Positions 27,946 through 36,424 of a stretch of DNA of 62,310 nucleotides are shown piece by piece. The stretch covers positions 1-62,310 of the forward strand of contig NZ_CAKJTI010000017.1 of the NCBI RefSeq assembly GCF_917563915.1, in the 5' to 3' direction. The DNA comes from Bacillus rhizoplanae. GTDB taxonomy: Bacteria; Bacillota; Bacilli; Bacillales; Bacillaceae_G. The first letter of the stretch is position 1; each line of letters starts with the position of its first letter. Made by a program: the position numbers and the translations under genes. Under the pieces are notes generated by a model that ran no database searches, had not been told where the DNA came from, and was given only the letters and a program-made list of their open reading frames with translations.

Positions 27946-28044
27946 TTTTTCATAGAAACTGCTCGTTCTCCTATTCCTTTTTATATGCTTCTTGCATCTA
28001 CTATGATAGGTTTTTCACTATCACAATCAGGAAGGAGACTTTCA

Positions 28045-29739
28045 ATGTCTTATTTTAAAGCTAATCAGAAAAAAATCTCAAAACCTTATTTCCCAAAACA
28101 ATCTCAACGGCTTCCAGCTGTTCATTACATCCCTTTTCCAGAATTGTACAGTAACTTTTTTCCAAAGGCACTAAGTAACTTAACTACTATGATTCCAACT
28201 GCATTTTCGAACCCATCACAATCTAACATGAAGAAACTTATAAACATATTAGAAATAATAAAAGGGGGGCTGAAACGTTTAAACTTAACACTTACACAGC
28301 AAGAAACTGGCATTGCGATTGTCGAAAATTTAATTACCATTTTGAACGAGAAACCTTTTGCAGCAAGTGAAGCATATATTGAATTACAAAATTTACTTAA
28401 CTTCTCACTTAATATCACAAAATTATCCGGTATGAATCCTCCTGTATTTAAAAATATCACTGAGCAAACAAAAGAATTACAAATAACTTTACTGCAAATT
28501 GCGCCAATCGGAATGAATGGCCAATTTCAAGGTAAACAGGTTCTTCTAGATCAACCTGAACCTCTAGTTCAACCAGAACTTCTACTTCAATCAGATATTC
28601 TCGAGCAACAAGAACTTCTACTTCAACCAGAGCTTGTAGATCAACAAGAACCTCTAGTTCAATCAGAGCTTCTAGATCAACCAGAACTTCTAGTTCAAAC
28701 AGAACCTCTAGTTCAACAAGATATTCTCGAACAAACAGAACCTCTAGTTCAATCAGAACTTCTCGAGCAATCAGAGCTTCTAGTTCAATCAGATATTCTC
28801 GAGCAATTAGAACTTCTAGGTCAATCAGATATTCTCGAACAACCAGAACTTCTAGGTCAATCAGAACTTCTCGAGCAATCAGATATTCTCGAACAACCAG
28901 AACTTCTCGAGCAATCAGATATTCTCGAACAACCAGAACTTCTCGAGCAATCAGAACCTCTAGGTCAATCAGATATTCTCGAACAAACAGAGCTTCTCGA
29001 GCAATCAGAACCTCTAGGTCAATCAGATATTCTTGAACAAACAGAGCTTCTCGAGCAATCAGAACCTCTAGGTCAATCATATATTCTCGAACAAACAGAA
29101 CTTCTCGAGCAATCAGAACCTCTAGTCCAATCAGATATTCTTGAACAACCAGAGCTTCTCGAGCAATCAGAACCTCTAGTCCAATCAGATATTCTCGAAC
29201 AAACAGAGCTTCTCGAGCAATCAGAGTCTCAAGTTCAATCAGATATTCTCGAGCAATCAGAGCCTCTAGTCCAATCAGATATTCTCGAGCAATCAGAACT
29301 TCTTGAGCAACAAGAACCTCTAGTTCAATCAGATACTCTCGAGCAAACAGAGCTTCTAAATCAACTAGAACCTCTAGTTCAATCATATATTCTCGAACAA
29401 CTAAAACTTCTAGGCCAATCAGATACTCTCGAACAAACAGAGCTTCTCGAGCAACAAGAACTTCTAGGTCAATCAGATATTCTCAAACAAACAGAACTTC
29501 TAAATCAACAAGATATTCTCGAGCAAACAGAACTTCTAGATCAACAAGATATTCTCGAGCAAACAGAACTTCTAGATCAACAAGATATTCTCGAGCAAAC
29601 AGATACTCTCGAGCAAACAGATACTCTCGAACAACCAGAACTTATAGTTCAAGCAGATACTCTCGAGCAAACAGAACTTCTAAACCAACCAGAGCTTCTC
29701 GAGCAACAAGATATAAATCCTCGTCATCAAACTGTGTAA
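28045..29739 (+). CDS. Large hexapeptide-repeat protein, probable spore-surface protein
   Basis: 564 aa from ATG at 28045, chosen because AGGAAGGAGACTTTCA lies just upstream; in-frame ATGs further up lack a site. Residues 1-150: a basic Pro-rich start, then amphipathic leucine-rich helices (NMKKLINILEIIKGGLKRLN, ELQNLLNFSLNITKLSG) resembling the N-terminal helical domain of some B. cereus collagen-like exosporium proteins. Residues about 164-556: roughly 65 six-residue units of the form x-(E/D)-x-L-x-Q (SDILEQ, TELLEQ, SEPLGQ). No signal peptide, LPXTG or GXY collagen repeats. From memory this chromosomal slot holds a BclC-type gene in B. anthracis, which supports a spore-surface role by inference only. 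Confidence 0.8.
   Translation: MSYFKANQKKISKPYFPKQSQRLPAVHYIPFPELYSNFFPKALSNLTTMIPTAFSNPSQSNMKKLINILEIIKGGLKRLNLTLTQQETGIAIVENLITILNEKPFAASEAYIELQNLLNFSLNITKLSGMNPPVFKNITEQTKELQITLLQIAPIGMNGQFQGKQVLLDQPEPLVQPELLLQSDILEQQELLLQPELVDQQEPLVQSELLDQPELLVQTEPLVQQDILEQTEPLVQSELLEQSELLVQSDILEQLELLGQSDILEQPELLGQSELLEQSDILEQPELLEQSDILEQPELLEQSEPLGQSDILEQTELLEQSEPLGQSDILEQTELLEQSEPLGQSYILEQTELLEQSEPLVQSDILEQPELLEQSEPLVQSDILEQTELLEQSESQVQSDILEQSEPLVQSDILEQSELLEQQEPLVQSDTLEQTELLNQLEPLVQSYILEQLKLLGQSDTLEQTELLEQQELLGQSDILKQTELLNQQDILEQTELLDQQDILEQTELLDQQDILEQTDTLEQTDTLEQPELIVQADTLEQTELLNQPELLEQQDINPRHQTV
28534..29712 (+). repeat. 18-bp tandem coding repeats (about 65 units)
   Basis: Units such as TCTCGAGCAATCAGAACT vary mostly at first and third codon positions and encode six-residue repeats. 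Higher-order blocks of 54-72 bp recur (28.93-29.20 kb), a sign of recent expansion by slippage or unequal exchange. Confidence 0.9.
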
Positions 29740-29795
29740 TAATAGCCAGCATCTTCACAACCTGTAAAGCCGAATCAAAATATCTATTTCAACAT

Positions 29796-29945
29796 AAAAT
29801 GAAACTTCCATCAGTAGGGAGTGTCTTCACACCCTACTGATGGTGCCAATCTGGCACATACCAGCAGGTATCCCTCATCTATCTTCTTCGCTTCTCTTTC
29901 AATCTTAAGGTGGGGGGCTTACTATCCACGAATAGCGGGATAAAA
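29796..29945. repeat. bcr1 repeat, near full length
   Basis: Starts AAAATGAAACTTCCATCAGT, includes CAGTAGGGAGTGT...ACCCTACTGATGG (a hairpin), AATCTTAAGGTGGGGGGCTT and ends CACGAATAGCGGGATAAAAT. Located in the 29.74-30.06 kb gap, which otherwise shows no gene. Confidence 0.88.
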
Positions 29946-30060
29946 TTTCTATCAAAAAGATCCATTCCCAATCATTGAAATAGATGGCACAATAGCTAAA
30001 ATTTTCACCTTATATATCCATTAAAAGATTTCGCATCAGAATTCCTATATATTTTGAGCA

Positions 30061-30096
30061 TAAAAAAAGAGCGAATGATTCGCTCTTTTTGCTATG
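30061..30096 (-). terminator. Intrinsic terminator of miaA-hfq
   Basis: AAAAAGAGCGAA-TGA-TTCGCTCTTTTT, symmetrical hairpin with T-runs on both strands, directly after the hfq stop. Confidence 0.85.
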
Positions 30097-30108
30097 TACA
30101 ATTCTTTA

Positions 30109-30333
30109 CTATTCTAATTCGATTGAAACGTTCTTTTGTGGAACAAATGTAGAAATTGCATGCTTATAAATAAGCTGTTGCTTACCTTCTGTTTCCAACA
30201 GTACAGTAAAATTATCGAAGCCTTTAATTAGGCCACGAAGTTGGAAACCATTTAATAAGTACAGCGTGACAAACGTATTCTCTTTACGGAGTTGGTTTAA
30301 AAATTGATCTTGAATATTGATTGATTGCTTCAT
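30109..30333 (-). CDS. hfq: RNA chaperone Hfq
   Basis: 74 aa, the Gram-positive length without the long C-terminal tail. Sm1 motif [20 protein letters not shown] and Sm2 signature YKHAISTF. Forms the hexamer that binds U-rich and A-rich RNA. Follows miaA by 25 bases in the conserved miaA-hfq order. Confidence 0.98.
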
Positions 30334-30358
30334 GTCGAATCCTCCTCTTTTTCTCTAC

Positions 30359-31309
30359 TTACTTATTATTCGACTTAAGTTGTAGCTTTCCTTCTATATA
30401 CTCTAAAATTTCTATGTTTTTTTCACCGCTTGTAACGTCAAACCAATTAACATCCATTTTATTACGGAACCAAGTTAACTGTCGTTTTGCGTAGCGACGT
30501 GAATTTGTTTTCAAAGCCATCACAGCTTCTTCTAACGAAGTTTTCCCTTCAAAATACTCATACAGTTCTTTGTAACCAATCGCTTGAATAGACTGACAAT
30601 TACGAACCTCATCTTCATACAAACGCTCAACTTCAGCTAATAAACCTTGCTCCATCATAATGTCTACACGTAAATTAATACGACTATATAATAAATCTCG
30701 ATCCATTGTTAAACCAATTAAAGCAACATCATATAGCAACTCATTTTCCTGTTGTTCTAATTGATCGCTCATCGTCTTCCCTGTTGTATGAAAAATTTCT
30801 AAAGCACGAATGACACGTCTCACATTGTTTGGATGAATACGCTTTGCGCTTATTGGATCAACCTCTTCTAGCTTCCTATGTATATACTCTAGACCATATT
30901 CCTCCGCCTCTTGTTCTAGCTGTTTACGGTACACATGATCTCCCGGCTCATCAGAGAACTGGTAATCATACAACACAGATTGTATATATAAACCTGTTCC
31001 ACCAACAATAATAGGTAGTTTACCACGTTTTGTAATATCTGCTATATGACCGCGCACAAGTTCTTGAAACTCAGCAACGGAAAATGAATCTTCTGGATTT
31101 TTTATATCAATCATATAATGCGGGATTCCATCCATTTCTTCTTCCGTAACTTTCGCCGTACCTATATCCATATTACGATAGATTTGCATTGAATCGCCAC
31201 TAATAATTTCTCCATTTAACGCTTTTGCCAGTTCAATGCTAAGCTTTGTCTTTCCAACTGCAGTTGGTCCAATAATAACAATAACTTTGTCCCGTTTTTC
31301 TTCTCCCAT
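30359..31309 (-). CDS. miaA: tRNA dimethylallyltransferase MiaA
   Basis: 316 aa from ATG at 31309 (MGEEKRDKV), the usual family start; a TTG three codons upstream is the alternative. P-loop IGPTAVGKTKLSIELAKAL, the DMSQ-like GDSMQIYRNMDIGTAK, DIKNPEDSFSVAEFQ and VGGTGLYIQSVLYDY. It transfers the isopentenyl group from DMAPP to A37 of tRNAs reading UNN codons. Operon with hfq. Confidence 0.97.
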   Translation of the reverse strand: MGEEKRDKVIVIIGPTAVGKTKLSIELAKALNGEIISGDSMQIYRNMDIGTAKVTEEEMDGIPHYMIDIKNPEDSFSVAEFQELVRGHIADITKRGKLPIIVGGTGLYIQSVLYDYQFSDEPGDHVYRKQLEQEAEEYGLEYIHRKLEEVDPISAKRIHPNNVRRVIRALEIFHTTGKTMSDQLEQQENELLYDVALIGLTMDRDLLYSRINLRVDIMMEQGLLAEVERLYEDEVRNCQSIQAIGYKELYEYFEGKTSLEEAVMALKTNSRRYAKRQLTWFRNKMDVNWFDVTSGEKNIEILEYIEGKLQLKSNNK

Positions 31310-31503
31310 ACACTTCAACTCTCTTTATGTAAAGTTATCCATCTGATTATTATACCCAATCTTACCAATTTTAACAGTCAAAATGCAAGTTATCCTATTA
31401 CGGTAATTGAAATTATATAAACTTGTTTAAAAATATAATCTATTTTGCATGTTTTGTCCAATCACTTCATATACATGTTAAAAATGAAAACGGAGATGAT
31501 ACT

Positions 31504-31746
31504 ATGAAAGTTGGACAAGCTACTATTGATTTTCGCTCATTACTAGAAGATTTAATTTTAGCAACAGCAACAAAAGAAAAAAATTGCTCTCAGGAAGAAT
31601 TATACTTTGCACTAAGCTGTTTACTGCGTTCGTTTCATCCAATACTTACAAGTGAAGAAACAGATATAAAAACGACCGAATATATACAAACACAGTTTTA
31701 CACCGCATATAACATCTTGACAGGCCGAACGATATATCCATTCTAA
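31504..31746 (+). CDS. Small conserved-type protein of unknown function (80 aa)
   Basis: ATG at 31504 is preceded by GGAGATGATACT; the longer open frame from 31423 has no ribosome site. Sequence MKVGQATIDFRSLLEDLILA... is an acidic helical protein with one Cys-containing segment (YFALSCLLRSF) and no signal or membrane helix. Divergent from miaA. Function unknown. Confidence 0.6.
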   Translation: MKVGQATIDFRSLLEDLILATATKEKNCSQEELYFALSCLLRSFHPILTSEETDIKTTEYIQTQFYTAYNILTGRTIYPF

Positions 31747-31764
31747 ATAATCTTCCAGCTTGAT

Positions 31765-31907
31765 CTAATTGTTTAAGAATTCGTCTACGACTGTTTTTAA
31801 GAGACTTTTAGGTTCATCCTGTACCCTTCTGCCACTTCAGACGCATAACTTACAATAATGCTCTCAACAAAAGGTTTCTCTCCGCTAATTTCCATTTTTT
31901 CATCCAT
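31765..31907 (-). pseudogene. Possible small gene broken by a frameshift
   Basis: From ATG at 31907 the frame reads MDEKMEISGEKPFVESIIVS... to a stop after a G run near 31830. One frame over it continues VQDEPKSLLKTVVDEFLNN to a stop at 31765. Joined, this is an acidic helical protein of about 46 aa. The ribosome site is weak, so this is tentative. Lies in the 31.75-32.03 kb gap. Confidence 0.35.
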
Positions 31908-32028
31908 CTTTAATTTGATATTAATGAATCTTCATTATTAGGCTATTCCTATTACAATAAGCACTTCCTTAACAGTTGTCAGTGTGCTTTCTACCAACGC
32001 AAATATATCTTGGTGGGAAAATTAACAA

Positions 32029-32066
32029 ACAAAAAACACCTCTCAAAAGAAGTGTTTTTTGTTTGT
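32029..32066 (-). terminator. Intrinsic terminator of the alcohol dehydrogenase gene
   Basis: ACAAAAAACAC / GTGTTTTTTGT arms around CTCTCAAAAGAA, with T-runs, directly at the stop of the minus-strand dehydrogenase gene. Confidence 0.75.
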
Positions 32067-33230
32067 TTATAACGATGCTTGATAAATATCTAAAACATCC
32101 TGCTTGTTCAATTTTTTAAACTGTCCAAACTCACCGTATACCATTGCTTTTTCTGCCATAACACCAATTTGATCTTCACCAATCTCGTAATCCGCTAGAC
32201 GCGCTGGTGCTCCGATTGATGTCCAAAATTGACGCAATGCTTCAATTCCTTCTAATGCTATATCAACATCAGTTTTACCTTCTGTTTGAACATGAAATAC
32301 TCGAATCGCAAATTGTTTAAAACGATCTACGTTTTCATGTAAAACATGTTTCATCCAATTTGGGAATAAAATTGCTAAGCCGCCGCCATGCGGAATATCA
32401 TGCACCGCCGAAACAGCATGTTCAATATTATGAGTTGCCCAGTCTCCGCGTACACCCATCGCTAAAATACCATTTAACGCCATTGTACCGCAATATAAAA
32501 TAGTCTCACGGTGCTCATAGCTTTCTAAATCGTGCAGTAACTTCGGCGCTGTCTCAATAACCGTTTGTAAAATGGACTCACAGTATCGATCTTGCAGCAC
32601 TGTATTGGTACCTTGGTGAAAATATTGCTCTAATACGTGCGACATAATATCAACAATACCGTAAATTGTTTGATTGCGTGGTACAGAGATTGTGTGATTC
32701 GGATCTAAAATGGAAAATTGCGGGAATGTTACTGGACTACCCCAGCCATACTTTTCGTTTGTTTCCCAATTTGTAATAACAGACCCTGCATTCATTTCAG
32801 AACCTGTTGCCGCAAGAGTTAACACTGTCCCAAAAGGCAATGCTTCTGTTGCAATAACTTTTTTCGTAACAAGATCCCATGCATCTCCATCATATTTGCT
32901 GCCGGCCGCAATAGCTTTTGTACAGTCTATTACACTGCCACCACCCACAGCTAATATAAACTCGACATCATTTTCTTTACAAATTTGAATACCTTTTTGT
33001 ACTGTTGATAAACGTGGATTGGGTTCGACACCACTTAACTCAAAAATTTCTGCATTCATTTCTTTTAGCTTAGATATCACGTTATCATAAATTCCATTTT
33101 GTTTAATACTTCCGCCACCATATACGAGTAAAACTTTTTTCCCATACTGTGGCACCTCTGTTTTCAATTGCTCTAATTGACCTTTTCCAAAAATAAGCTT
33201 TGTTGGATTACGAAATATAAAGTTTTGCAT
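32067..33230 (-). CDS. Iron-containing (NADPH) butanol/alcohol dehydrogenase, BdhA/YugJ-like
   Basis: 387 aa from ATG at 33230 (MQNFIF), which has GGAAGG nine bases upstream; an ATG at 33239 abuts that site. Type III Fe-[15 protein letters not shown], the nucleotide-binding [35 protein letters not shown], and iron ligands in [13 protein letters not shown] and [20 protein letters not shown]. Reduces aldehydes to alcohols with NAD(P)H, useful in fermentation. Single-gene unit with its own terminator. Confidence 0.93.
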   Translation of the reverse strand: MQNFIFRNPTKLIFGKGQLEQLKTEVPQYGKKVLLVYGGGSIKQNGIYDNVISKLKEMNAEIFELSGVEPNPRLSTVQKGIQICKENDVEFILAVGGGSVIDCTKAIAAGSKYDGDAWDLVTKKVIATEALPFGTVLTLAATGSEMNAGSVITNWETNEKYGWGSPVTFPQFSILDPNHTISVPRNQTIYGIVDIMSHVLEQYFHQGTNTVLQDRYCESILQTVIETAPKLLHDLESYEHRETILYCGTMALNGILAMGVRGDWATHNIEHAVSAVHDIPHGGGLAILFPNWMKHVLHENVDRFKQFAIRVFHVQTEGKTDVDIALEGIEALRQFWTSIGAPARLADYEIGEDQIGVMAEKAMVYGEFGQFKKLNKQDVLDIYQASL

Positions 33231-33307
33231 GCTTTTCATCCTTCCTTAACAAAAGTAACTATACTTTTATATATCATATATTTAGCTTTTTACAAAAATA
33301 TTTGCTT

Positions 33308-33349
33308 ACACAAAAAAAGAATCTCAGCTAAAACTGAGACTCTTTTTAA
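33308..33349 (-). terminator. Intrinsic terminator
   Basis: AAAGAATCTCAG-CTAAAA-CTGAGACTCTTTTT hairpin at the end of the DUF420 gene. Confidence 0.85.
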
Positions 33350-33894
33350 TAATAAGGTGAAATCATTAAGTATACGATAACGCCTGAAAGACTTACATAT
33401 AACCAAATCGGCATTGTCCAACGCACAATTTTACGATGGCGAGTCAGTTGATTTGTAAATCCGTATACTAAAGAAAATAATGCAAGCGGTACAATAATAG
33501 CAGCAAGGAAAATATGTGTAATTAAAATAAAGAAATATACATATTTAATGATTCCTTCTCCGCCAAAGTGCGTTGCTGGCGCTAAATAATGATACGTTAA
33601 ATACGAAACACAAAATAACAATGTTGTTGTAAATGCTGCAAGAATAAATCCCCTATGTAGATTCACATTCTTTTTAATAATTGAAAACAATGCTGCGATT
33701 AAAAACACAAATGTAAAACTATTAAAAATCGCATTTAACATCGGCAAAATTTTTACATCAAAATGTACTTCTCCTTTGTAACCAATCGGTCCAAAAAATA
33801 AGAACAAAATAATTGCATTGACGACCACAGAAAGCGTTATTACAACAGGAGCATAGCTCTTCTGTTTAACAGAACGATCAGTCAAATTGTTCAC
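33346..33894 (-). CDS. DUF420 membrane protein (CtaM/YozB-like)
   Basis: 182 aa with five membrane helices. Conserved family segments: FVFLIAALFSIIKKNVNLHRGFIL with the His, SYLTYHYL, a second His in YFFILITHIFLA, and KIVRWTMPIWLYVSLSGVIVYL. DUF420 proteins (CtaM in staphylococci) assist assembly or maturation of haem-copper oxidases such as the aa3 type. The conserved histidines on membrane helices fit haem or copper contact. Monocistronic here. Confidence 0.88.
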   Translation of the reverse strand: MNNLTDRSVKQKSYAPVVITLSVVVNAIILFLFFGPIGYKGEVHFDVKILPMLNAIFNSFTFVFLIAALFSIIKKNVNLHRGFILAAFTTTLLFCVSYLTYHYLAPATHFGGEGIIKYVYFFILITHIFLAAIIVPLALFSLVYGFTNQLTRHRKIVRWTMPIWLYVSLSGVIVYLMISPYY

Positions 33895-33983
33895 TCCCTT
33901 ATTCTTCTTAAAGTATATAGTAACTTCATTATTTTAACATATTATCAACAGTGTAAATGTGACAAATGTTTGAAATACTTATA

Positions 33984-34096
33984 TAAAGTGAAACTTCCAT
34001 CAAATAAACGCATACCAGCAGTTATCCTTCACCTATCTTCTTTTTTTCTCAAAATCTTGAGGCTAGGGGCTTACTCCCCACGAATAACAGGATAAA
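33984..34096. repeat. bcr1 repeat, internally deleted
   Basis: TAAAGTGAAACTTCCATCAA at the left and CCACGAATAACAGGATAAAA at the right, with CATACCAGCAGTTATCCTTC and AATCTTGAGGCTAGGGGCTT inside; the hairpin at the left end is shortened. Confidence 0.82.
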
Positions 34097-34179
34097 ATTA
34101 AAAATCCTCCTCAAGTTTTTTACCACTTAAGAAGGATTGTATCGTTTCACACTAAAAATTTCAAACTATAATGTCTTTT

Positions 34180-34296
34180 TTAGTTTTTATTTAAAAACAT
34201 ATCGCTATATGCTTGAAACATCTCAATTACTTGAAAGCTTACAAGAGAAATTGCTGTTAATGAAAAGAATCCAATTAATAGAAAACGAATCCACAT
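34180..34296 (-). CDS. Small membrane protein (38 aa)
   Basis: ATG at 34296 follows a perfect AGGAGGAG. The product starts MWIRFLLIGFFSLTAISLVS, one membrane helix, and has a short polar tail ending MFLNKN. It is 22 bases downstream of the 101-aa membrane protein gene and read from the same strand, so probably cotranscribed. No family recognised. Plus-strand reading at 34137-34337 is the antisense shadow. Confidence 0.62.
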   Translation of the reverse strand: MWIRFLLIGFFSLTAISLVSFQVIEMFQAYSDMFLNKN

Positions 34297-34318
34297 ACGA
34301 ATCTCCTCCTTTTATCAT

Positions 34319-34624
34319 TCATTTAAAATCTAAATGACAAATCGGATTACAGTGGTCGTCTCCTTCTTTTTTCTTTACAACAGCAGTAATGTAACGGATA
34401 AAGAAAATAATGATTAAAGGGAAATATACATGTTTTATATTGGTCTGCTTTAGCGATATCTTCCCTTGTACGTCGGATGGGGACGTTAAAGAAAAATCAG
34501 CGCCATTCATTTGCGCATATAAAAAGACGAATTGAATACATAATAAAATGCTTACAATTGAAATGATATCTTCCCAATCAGTTGTACTCAAAAAATTATA
34601 TACATCTAGCACATATTCCTCCAA
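34319..34624 (-). CDS. Small membrane protein (101 aa), unknown
   Basis: Two hydrophobic helices (IISIVSILLCIQFVFLYAQM and HVYFPLIIIFFIRYITAVV) around a polar loop, then a basic and Cys/His-containing tail (GDDHCNPICHLDF) that might bind a metal. AGGGGTAACG precedes the ATG. Unrecognised; paired with the 38-aa membrane protein downstream. The 420 bases upstream to adaA are AT-rich without another gene. Confidence 0.6.
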   Translation of the reverse strand: MEEYVLDVYNFLSTTDWEDIISIVSILLCIQFVFLYAQMNGADFSLTSPSDVQGKISLKQTNIKHVYFPLIIIFFIRYITAVVKKKEGDDHCNPICHLDFK

Positions 34625-35044
34625 CGTTACCCCTCCCTTCCTTTTTCACTATTTTCCTAGTGTTCGTATAAAAAGTCAAGAAAAATATTTTATATACACT
34701 GTGATAATAGTGGTTACATATAATGGTATCCCCTAATCGCTTGATCTCCACTTAGTCAATATTGAAATTCATTTCCTTCACTTCCCTTATTACACATAGT
34801 ATCTTTTAACCCCTCATCAAATATGAGTGATTATTATTAATTAAATATAAGCCTAGAATACAATTATTTTAAGAATAATTTTAAAATTTAAATAAAAACT
34901 CCTATCATTTATACATCTTTTTTCTTTGAATAACAATTTATAAAATTTTATATTTTATATTTTATCTTTGTAATCTTGCTCTTACATTCATAAATCCGTA
35001 CATACGTACTTCATTCAGGATATACTGATTTCGGAGGTGGTTAT

Positions 35045-35665
35045 ATGAAAAGCGAAAGACCAAAACGCCGTGAAAATATTCAAAGAGAAACACCTAAGTA
35101 TCAAGATTTAATGACAGATGAAAGATGGCAAGCAATTGTTCACAATAATTCATCATATGATGACAAATTTTATTACGCTGTAAAAACAACAGGTATTTTT
35201 TGTCGCCCGTCATGCAAGTCTCGCGTACCTAACAGAAACAATGTACAAATCTTTCTTAATGCACAGCAAGCTCTCTCAGAAAAGTTTCGTCCTTGTAAAC
35301 GATGTAAGCCAAATAGACTAAGGCTACCTGAAGAAGACTGGATAGTGCAAATTACGGAATACATTGATAACCATTACTCCGAAAAATTAACGCTTACAAT
35401 ACTAGCAAATACGTGTCACGGTAGCCCTTATCATTTACAGCGCACATTTAAGAAGATTAAAGGAATAACTCCAATTGAATATATACAACAAACACGTATT
35501 TCCAAAGCTATGCAATACCTTGCCAATACGAATCATACACTTAAGGAAATCAGTTTTGCTGTAGGTATATCGAATACTACACATTTTGCAACCCTATTTA
35601 AAAAGAAAACAGGATATACACCTACAGATTATCGAAAAATGAATCGTACAAAAGAGGTTAAATAA
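35045..35665 (+). CDS. adaA: AdaA: methylphosphotriester-DNA methyltransferase / AraC-type activator
   Basis: 206 aa behind GGAGGTGGTT. The N-terminal Ada zinc domain has the four cysteines in TGIFCRPSCKSR and FRPCKRCKPN; the first Cys accepts the methyl group from DNA phosphotriesters. The C-terminal AraC helix-turn-helix pair follows (LANTCHGSPYHLQRTFKKI and ISNTTHFATLFKKKTGYTP). Methylated AdaA activates its own operon. One base separates it from the O6-methylguanine methyltransferase gene. Confidence 0.95.
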   Translation: MKSERPKRRENIQRETPKYQDLMTDERWQAIVHNNSSYDDKFYYAVKTTGIFCRPSCKSRVPNRNNVQIFLNAQQALSEKFRPCKRCKPNRLRLPEEDWIVQITEYIDNHYSEKLTLTILANTCHGSPYHLQRTFKKIKGITPIEYIQQTRISKAMQYLANTNHTLKEISFAVGISNTTHFATLFKKKTGYTPTDYRKMNRTKEVK

Positions 35666-35666
35666 A

Positions 35667-36179
35667 ATGACATCAAAAACAAATCAAACAATCTATTGGA
35701 CATTATTTGTTTATGGAAAATGGAGTATGTATATTGCAGCGACATCAAAAGGACTATGTTATATAGGCTCTCAAAATCAATCTTTTGAAGAGTTATCAAA
35801 TTGGGCTAAAAAACGATTGCCGCAATATACTTTGGTACAAGACGCCCAAAAATCACAGCCATATGTTGATGAATTAATAGAGTATTTTAAGGGACAACGC
35901 AAGGCTTTTTCATGTCCTGTTCATATTATCGGGACACCATTCCAATTAACAGTTTGGAATGCATTATGTGACATTCCTTATGGACAAACTTATTCATATT
36001 CGGATATTGCAGAGTTAATCAAAAAAACAAAATCAGTACGTGCAGTGGGAGGTGCAATTGGAGCTAATCCCGTTTTGATTATCATCCCTTGTCATCGCGT
36101 CATTGGAAAGAATGGAAAATTAACTGGATTTAGAGGTGGTTTAAAAATGAAGGAACAGCTGCTAATGCTTGAAAAGTAA
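35667..36179 (+). CDS. adaB: Methylated-DNA--protein-cysteine methyltransferase (AdaB/Ogt)
   Basis: 170 aa. Signature IIIPCHRVIGKNGKLTGFRG with the acceptor Cys, helix-turn-helix recognition segment SDIAELIKKTKSVRAVGGAI, and the N-terminal ribonuclease-like domain. Repairs O6-methylguanine and O4-methylthymine by suicide transfer. Forms the adaptive-response operon with adaA as in B. subtilis. Confidence 0.95.
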   Translation: MTSKTNQTIYWTLFVYGKWSMYIAATSKGLCYIGSQNQSFEELSNWAKKRLPQYTLVQDAQKSQPYVDELIEYFKGQRKAFSCPVHIIGTPFQLTVWNALCDIPYGQTYSYSDIAELIKKTKSVRAVGGAIGANPVLIIIPCHRVIGKNGKLTGFRGGLKMKEQLLMLEK

Positions 36180-36231
36180 ATGAAAAATAATGAAAATACT
36201 AATAAAAGAGATACCCATATTATATAAGTGT

Positions 36232-36266
36232 AAAAACCCGAATAGGAATATGGCTATCCGGGTTTA
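36232..36266 (+). terminator. Intrinsic terminator of adaAB
   Basis: AAACCCGAATAGG-AATATGG-CTATCCGGGTTT stem; the tail merges with the start of a bcr1 repeat. Confidence 0.65.
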
Positions 36267-36419
36267 TCCCGCTATTCGCGGGCAGTAAGACCCCCACCTC
36301 AAGATTCAGAGAGAAGCAAAGAAGATAGTTTGGGGATAACTGCCCGTAAAAGCCCGATTGGTTCAACTAACCGTCAGTGGGGAATGAAGCCCCCCCCACT
36401 GACGGAAGTTTCACTTTAT
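36263..36419. repeat. bcr1 repeat, full length
   Basis: TTTATCCCGCTATTCGCGGG at the left, GCAGTAAGACCCCCACCTCA inside, a TGACGG/CCGTCA hairpin around GGGG...CCCC, and GACGGAAGTTTCACTTTATT at the right. Ends 5 bases from the pepT stop codon. Confidence 0.9.
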
Positions 36420-36424
36420 TTCTT

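Noticed and set aside
28534-29712. Regular 18-bp repeats that might suggest a CRISPR array
   Set aside because: The units are contiguous without unique spacers, keep one reading frame and encode a hexapeptide; no cas genes are nearby.
34137-34337. Plus-strand 66-codon frame
   Set aside because: Antisense to the 38-aa membrane protein gene, which has a perfect AGGAGG; the plus-strand frame has no ribosome site.
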